From: Punica granatum
Lineage: Eukaryota; Streptophyta; Magnoliopsida; Myrtales; Lythraceae
DNA: 64,000 bases
Reading direction: 5' to 3'
Assembly: GCF_007655135.1 (NCBI RefSeq)
Contig: NC_045127.1
Location: forward strand, 3,162,001-3,226,000
This document shows positions 59,001-64,000 of this stretch, in pieces. Each line of letters starts with the position of its first letter. The first letter of the stretch is position 1. Below the pieces are notes generated by a model that was given only the letters and a program-made list of their open reading frames with translations, did no database searches and was not told where the DNA came from. The position numbers and the translations under genes are program-made.

Positions 59001-60179
59001 ATTCCCAATTCCTTCATAATCTTGGCACCAATCACCGTTGTTGGCTTTAATGGCAGTTATGTGATTTGAGTTTCGCCGGATGACAGTTGAGAGATGGAAG
59101 AATTTGGAATTTCTATCACCTTCCTTTAGCCATAATTCCCTTGACTTTTGATGCCATATAAGATCCTTTCTGATAAGGTTTTCTTCTAGATCAGCAAGGA
59201 GGTTTTCTTCCTGTTCCTTCGTCTCTACTGTTGGGACCTTTCTTTGGATCTCATCAAGTTTCTCCATGATTCCTGCAATGTTAGAGTCACAATAACCAAA
59301 TACCTCTTTGTTCCATTTTCTAAGGTCTTTTTTAACAGTTCTGATTTTTGAGGAAAGCTGGAAAGCTTTTGAACCCTTCGCTGTTGAATTCCACGCCTTT
59401 TTAACAATTTCCTTGCTAGATTTATCGCGTGTCCAGGCTTCCTCAAAACGAAAGGGTTTGGGTCTATGCGAGGAGTCTATCCATAGTTTTAAAAGAATAG
59501 GATTATGATCGGATCGAATTTGTGGAAGGTGGAATACTCCTGCTTTTGGGAATGTAGTCCTCCATTCATTATTAGCTATAGCTCTGTCTAACCTTTGTTT
59601 AATGGAGGCTAATCCCAGTCTTTTGTTGTGCCAGGAGAAGGGATTGCCATTAAAACCAAGATCCACACATCCCGATTGGTTAAGAAAAGTATCAAGGAAA
59701 GAACGGGAAGATGAGGCATAATTACGACCGCCCATTTTATCAGATGCAGAGCAAATTTCATTGAAATCTCCTATAATTAACCAAGGGCAATCAATAGATT
59801 TTGCAAGATCAGATAGCTCAGCCCAGAACATTGGCTTTTCATGCAAATAGGGAGGCCCATATATCGCAGTAAGAATTCAGGGGGCAGGTAGAATATGATG
59901 CTCAATACTAGCATGAATGTAATGAGGTGAAGATTTAAGAATGTTTACCTTCAGTTCAGTATTCCATAATAAGCATAATCCCCCAGCTGCATTTGAGGAG
60001 TCAACCGAGAAATGGCCATCGAGGTTGCAACGCCTTGCTACCTTGGAGCAGTGAGCTGAGTCGGCTTTGGTTTCAGATAGGAAGATCATACTAGGACGAT
60101 GCTTCCGGGTGAGGAGTCTTAGGGCTTTAACTGTCGGTTCTCCTCTAACTCCCCGACAGTTCCAAGCGAGAAGACTCAT
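56076..60179 (-). pseudogene. LINE ORF2: endonuclease-reverse transcriptase-RNase H
   Basis: From ATG at 60179 a single frame runs almost the whole way. The AP-endonuclease begins MSLLAWNCRGVRG and includes IIGDFNEI and SDHNPILL. The reverse transcriptase has GPDGIPSLFYKHF, FRPISLCNVSYK, KIDFMKAFDKLEW, QGDPISPYLF and the catalytic FADDLLIL. Next come a zinc-binding region (CPLCQTSSDKLDHLYGEC) and an RNase H-like domain (ISTDAAWNI, EAQAALLDL, SDNTLAHDLSHF). Two point stops break it: TGA at 59877-59879 and TAG at 58260-58262 (a Gln position just before GDPISPY). There is no stop after the RNase H part inside the element. The frame reads through the A run into host DNA and ends at 56016-56018. 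Confidence 0.92.
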
Positions 60180-61812
60180 GGCTGAGGCGGGGGCATGTTT
60201 AGGCCCGCCTCCTTGGCCATTTGGATGTTCTTGGGATTGACTTCTTCCTCCATGTCTTCCTCATAGCTCGGAATCCCAACTTCTGGTTGCCAATTATTCG
60301 GTTGGCACGTTGTCGTAGATTGTAAGGCAATCCAGTCCATCTGGGAATATTCTCCAATCGTCCTTGCCATTTTGTTCAGAATTTTGGAGTACGGGGCAGA
60401 GAAATTAAGAAATTCCTCCAATGTCGTGTCATTTTTACGCTTCCTCTGCATGATGGTGATGGAAAAATCCTCAAGGTCCATGTCCCCTATTCTGGAAAAT
60501 TTCTTCCTGGGACGCGCTGCTTTGGTGTGTTCTTTGGGAGAGATACAGGGCTGGAGAGCCGCTGGATTGGGGCTTGGGCCTTGAATTGGGCTTCGGGTTG
60601 CTGAGCTCTGGACGGCAAATGGAGGAAGCGGGCGGCTGATTGGGCTTCTGAGCGGGTTGAAGAGTTCACTGAACTGGGCTTCCGCTTGGGCTTGCGTCTC
60701 TATAAGGCCTGAATAAAGAGAGTCTGTGCTGATTTCCTGAGCTCGTGGCGTTTTCTTCTTCGGGACAGAGACATGCCCCCTTCTGAGGAAATCAGGGGAT
60801 CCTGCCAGGTCTGCTTCAATCTGTCCTCCAACGTTCAAAAAACTCTGCTCCAGGTCAGTGCTTTCCCTTTCCTTCAGGTTGTCACCTCCCATTGTCAGAG
60901 ACGACTTAAATTCTGGGGGGTTGATGCCGACGTTTTGCCCTAATTTTTGGGAGTCCACGCTTCGGCGACGGGGGTGGGCATGGGTTGGGTGGCTGATCGG
61001 GGGCGGTGAGGAGATTTCGATACCTTGTAGTGATGTCGATTCTAACATTTCCAGGGGGTAGAGGGAGGCCTGAGGTGGGGGAACGTCCGATTGTTCGTCA
61101 AATCGCAGCCATGGTCCATAGAGGTTGGGGTTTGCTGGGGATTCCGACATACAATGGGCTTGGTCGTGACCCAGAACTCCGCAATCATAGCAGAAGGTTT
61201 TAAGGTGCTCGTATTTAAAATAGACCCAAGTGGGAGCTCCGGATTTTCGATTGATTAGTCGGCCAGGACATAGCGGATTGGTGACGAGGACTTTAACCAA
61301 GGCTCTGGGGGTGACATACCATTTCGGAAGGGATGGTGAGTCCTTCCAGTCAATGTCGAGGACTTGCCCGCGCTTTCTGCCAGTTTGATGATGTTTTGTT
61401 TGGATAAAATTTCAGGTGGGGCGCCTCTCAATTGGATCCAGAAGGCAATTGTGTCGAACTGAACCTCCTCCAGTGCCTTACCTTTGTCCCAGCGTTCGAT
61501 CATTAGGTGGGCTCCCTGAACCGACCATGCTCTATCCCTTTCAACATAAAGCATGTCTTTCTTGTCCTTGAATAAACACACCAATATGTTGTCGGAATAT
61601 TTTTTTGGCGTTATAGAGACCCCTTTCTTAATCTTCCAGGCCTGCAGGAGACGGGGAATGATGGCTTTTGATGGTGGAGGCTTGAAACCAAAGGGCTTAA
61701 GGAGAAGGGTTAGAGGGATGGTTTCGTTTGTTTCGCCCTCTTCCATGGTTGGCAGATCAAGAACTTCCAGGGCATGGTGCATGGTCATCTGCGAGCCAAA
61801 CATTTCAGCCAA
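60176..61812 (-). pseudogene. LINE ORF1: DUF4283 and zinc-knuckle RNA-binding protein
   Basis: The first part (61812 to about 61370) carries the DUF4283-like domain (ILVCLFKDKKDMLYVERDRA, FWIQLRGAPPEIL). After a one-base shift near 61368 the frame 61300-60176 continues with the zinc knuckle CYDCGVLGHDQAHC and a Ser/Pro-rich tail. ORF1 proteins coat the LINE RNA. The ORF1 stop TGA (60176-60178) overlaps the ORF2 start ATG (60177-60179) as ATGA. Confidence 0.9.
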
Positions 61813-62263
61813 TGTGATCCATTGGGGGAGGGGTATCTTGTGGTTTCGGGGGGTGATGGATTGGGGGTATATTCAAGCTATAAAGAGGCGGTTGATGAAT
61901 TGGTGACCGTGGCTTTTCGGAAACGGAGAATCCCGGAGTGATGGCTGGAGTTTTGAGAATAAGAAATCCTACTAGAGACATTAATAGAACGGGTTGAAGA
62001 GCTGAAGAATGGAATTAATGACTGTTGTGTTGCAGGTGTGATTTGATCCAGGCCGGAGGGAGTAACTCCAGACTTGATTGGAGAATAGAGTTGGTTGAGC
62101 TTAAAGATTTGCAGTAAATGAAGATCTACTTGCAAAGATCAGCCGTGGAGAAGTAGAGAACATGAGCAATGAAGAAGAAAAAGCTTCCAACAGAGGGAAG
62201 AGTAGAGAGAGAAGCTCTCAACAAAGGAGAGATCACATTTCATGGAACAACTTTTTTTGCTGT

Positions 62264-62282
62264 TATCGGTGACTTCATCTTT
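62264..62282. repeat. Right target-site duplication of the LINE
   Basis: TATCGGTGACTTCATCTTT, identical to the left copy at 56052-56070. It lies at the 5' end of the element. Confidence 0.95.
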
Positions 62283-62748
62283 GCAAACAATCTAAGCTCT
62301 AATTTCTAGCTAGCTTGACATTGTGGTCCGTTGCGATCACGGCCTGGGGAACGAGGTCTGTGCATTAAACATATGTCATGGATGTAATGTAGGCACTCTT
62401 TTTGAGTTCTGAAATAGAAAAAGCCAGTCACTTCTAACGGCAATGGAAGAGTGCAAGGCATTGAAAGTACAGGGGGCAAACTAAAATTAAAGAGGAGTTA
62501 GGAGAAAAAGGTCAAAATGCCAAAAATTTGGAAAATTTTCTAACCAGTCATCACAGTCAACGGAAAACGCGTACCACAAGAAGTGGAAAACTGGAAAACC
62601 GTTTTCTGCCGTCGCAGCCAGCCAAGCCAACCTCGCTCAACGTTCACCTCACGCTCCGATTTCAGAGCTCCCCTGCGGCTGCATGCACAGCTACTCCCTT
62701 TGCGCTTTAGAAATCAGTGACTTCATCGAAATTTTCCCGCCAAAACAG
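62283..62748 (+). promoter_or_regulatory. Upstream region of the Ycf45/SPD1-like gene
   Basis: 466 bp between the LINE target site and the start codon. The last 200 bp are C-rich and leader-like. With the LINE in place the gene has less than 0.5 kb of native upstream DNA before 6 kb of retroelement in the opposite orientation. Confidence 0.5.
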
Positions 62749-64000
62749 ATGCTCCGGTCTCTCCACTCTCACCTCCACACACCCTCTTTGGCTCCCAGTT
62801 CGAGCCACCGGTGTCCCAAGTCCCCGCCGTTTTCGTTCCATTTCCCGCCACGGCCCTTTCCCCTGCGTAAACTGGGAAAGAGTCTTCCTGGGCACCGGAG
62901 AAATTTTCCGGGTTGTTCGGCTTCTTCTTCTGTGCCGGAGGATGATTTCGAAGTTGAGCAGCTTGAGCTGGCCCGCCTCTTGGACCTGCTGCCCGAGGGG
63001 ATGCGGCGGCGGGTCACCGAGCACCCTGAGCTCCATCAGCTGATCGAAGTCGTCATGGATTTGGGCCGGAAACCGCTCGCTCGGTTCCCTTCCGGTGACT
63101 TTGTGTTATCGGATTGTCCTATCACCCATGAAGATCTAGGGCACGCCACGTCTCAGGTAAAGCGTAAATGTTTTTGCTCATTAGGAAGTGGTCCGAGGAT
63201 GTTTCATAGATTTGGTTGGGAAATTCGAGACGTCATGCTCTCCATTCGCTGATCAGGTTGGTGTTTTCAGGTCGGTGACTTTGCTGTCGATAACCGAGCT
63301 GGAATCAGCCGCACATTGCACAGGATCAGTGCCATTAGGAACCGGAAGGGAACGATAATTGGATTGACTTGTCGTGTTGGGAGGGCAATATCTGGAAGTG
63401 CTCCTCTATTGCGTGATTTAGTGCAGAATGGAGCTTCGCTGCTGCTTATTGGCCCCCCCGGTGTGGGGAAAACTACCATTATCAGGTTTTTTATGCTATC
63501 CCCTACTAGTGAACTTTGCTCTGTAGAGGTTGCCCATACATTCACAAAGATATTCCGAGTGAAAGTAGATACCTTTGGCTGGTAGTTGGATTGGTTGGAG
63601 CTGAGGAACTGTCAACGAGTCCTGAGATCACAAATGGGGGGCTCATTTGTAAGTTTCCATGGCAGAAGATTCGACATAGTTTTAAGGCATTCAGTACAAA
63701 TTCCTTGGGAAAAGCAGATAGGCATTGGGTAGTATACAATATAGTCCAGTTCTTTCGCAGCAGGACAGGATAAAGCTGTATTGCCAAAGATTGGTGTTTG
63801 TGTCCATTCTCCGGTTACATGGTTGCGATGTCACTTATTTGCAGGGAAATAGCTCGGATGCTTGCAAATGATTACCGGAAACGTGTGATGATTGTTGACA
63901 CGTCAAATGAGATAGGTGGGGATGGTGATATACCTCATGCAGGCATAGGCAATGCCCGCCGAATGCAAGTTCCGGACTCTGACATGCAACACAAGGTGTG
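62749..64000 (+). CDS. Ycf45-type AAA ATPase, plastid (SPD1-like), 5' part
   Basis: Exons 62749-63156, 63271-63485 and 63845 to the window edge join in frame. The first 65 or so residues ([20 protein letters not shown], rich in Ser, Pro and Arg) look like a chloroplast transit peptide. Then come the conserved [19 protein letters not shown] and [16 protein letters not shown] blocks. The P-loop is [13 protein letters not shown], followed by [20 protein letters not shown] and [17 protein letters not shown]. This matches the algal plastid Ycf45 protein and its nuclear plant relatives, including SEEDLING PLASTID DEVELOPMENT 1, required for plastid biogenesis in cotyledons. The C-terminal R3H-like part lies beyond the window. 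The last bases AAG/GTGTG could be coding or a donor. The start is the Met before the transit-like stretch; an upstream frame to 62683 exists but has no support. Confidence 0.88.

Larger units (their letters stand above)
56071..62263 (-). mobile_element. Full-length L1-type LINE with 19-bp target-site duplication
   Basis: The direct repeat TATCGGTGACTTCATCTTT occurs at 56052-56070 and 62264-62282, exactly bracketing 6.19 kb. On the minus strand the 3' end runs into a short A run (TTTTT on the plus strand at 56071-56075). Two long coding regions fill the element: ORF1 with a DUF4283-like domain and zinc knuckle, and ORF2 with endonuclease, reverse transcriptase and RNase H-like domains. This is the layout of plant L1 elements. 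The 5' untranslated part is about 450 bp (61813-62263), so it is not 5'-truncated. Only a few lesions are seen (see ORF entries), indicating a fairly recent insertion. Confidence 0.93.

Noticed and set aside
62715..62740. GTGACTTCATC near the Ycf45/SPD1-like start, similar to the LINE target duplication
   Set aside because: Only 11 bp are shared, and the exact 19-bp pair at 56052 and 62264 already explains the insertion. Probably coincidence.

Overview
The window is nuclear DNA of a flowering plant, most likely a eudicot. The genes are split by GT-AG introns, the spacers are AT-rich with many (AT)n tracts, and there are plant-type retroelements, a Mutator-like element, a probable Helitron and foldback elements. 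The conserved genes are plant housekeeping or developmental genes: an NAD kinase 3' end, HEI10, a trichome-birefringence-like acetyltransferase, a BES1/BZR1 factor, a VAR3-like organelle protein, KU70 and a Ycf45/SPD1-like AAA protein. I cannot name the species.

Layout. 0-8 kb: the 3' end of an NAD kinase (+), then complete HEI10 (-) and TBL (-) genes, a rearranged LTR fragment and a MITE. 9-14 kb: an enoyl-CoA isomerase-like pseudogene (-) whose two last exons exist twice, with a small Yippee-like gene (+) between the copies and two solo-LTR insertions. 17-23 kb: a BES1/BZR1 gene and a VAR3-like gene, both (-). 23-47 kb: a degenerating cluster in which a secreted CAP/PR-1-like gene and a membrane-anchored DUF247 gene recur. 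CAP-A looks intact. DUF247-A is damaged and carries a probable Helitron in its intron. CAP-B is a short fragment. DUF247-B looks intact. DUF247-C is a pseudogene, CAP-D is a pseudogene, and DUF247-D is a C-terminal fragment fused to former spacer. Between CAP-B and DUF247-B lie a 1.3-kb Mutator-like element and a 3.5-kb Copia element without reverse transcriptase. The paralogous copies give the empty insertion sites. 47-54 kb: a complete 19-exon KU70 gene (-). 56-62 kb: a full-length L1-type LINE (-) with a 19-bp target-site duplication, inserted about 0.5 kb upstream of a Ycf45/SPD1-like gene (+) that runs off the right edge.

The conserved single-copy genes act in separate processes (meiotic crossover, wall acetylation, brassinosteroid response, DNA end joining, plastid development) and do not form a pathway. 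The only part that looks like a local system is the repeated CAP + DUF247 pairing. It probably arose by segmental duplication and is now mostly broken, with one plausible intact member of each family. I see no clearly new system. The most informative material is the cluster's decay history, the datable nested insertions, and the complementary lesions in the two isomerase-pseudogene 3' ends. Exon borders come from reading splice consensus and keeping the reading frame. Family names rest on remembered conserved motifs, not on a search.
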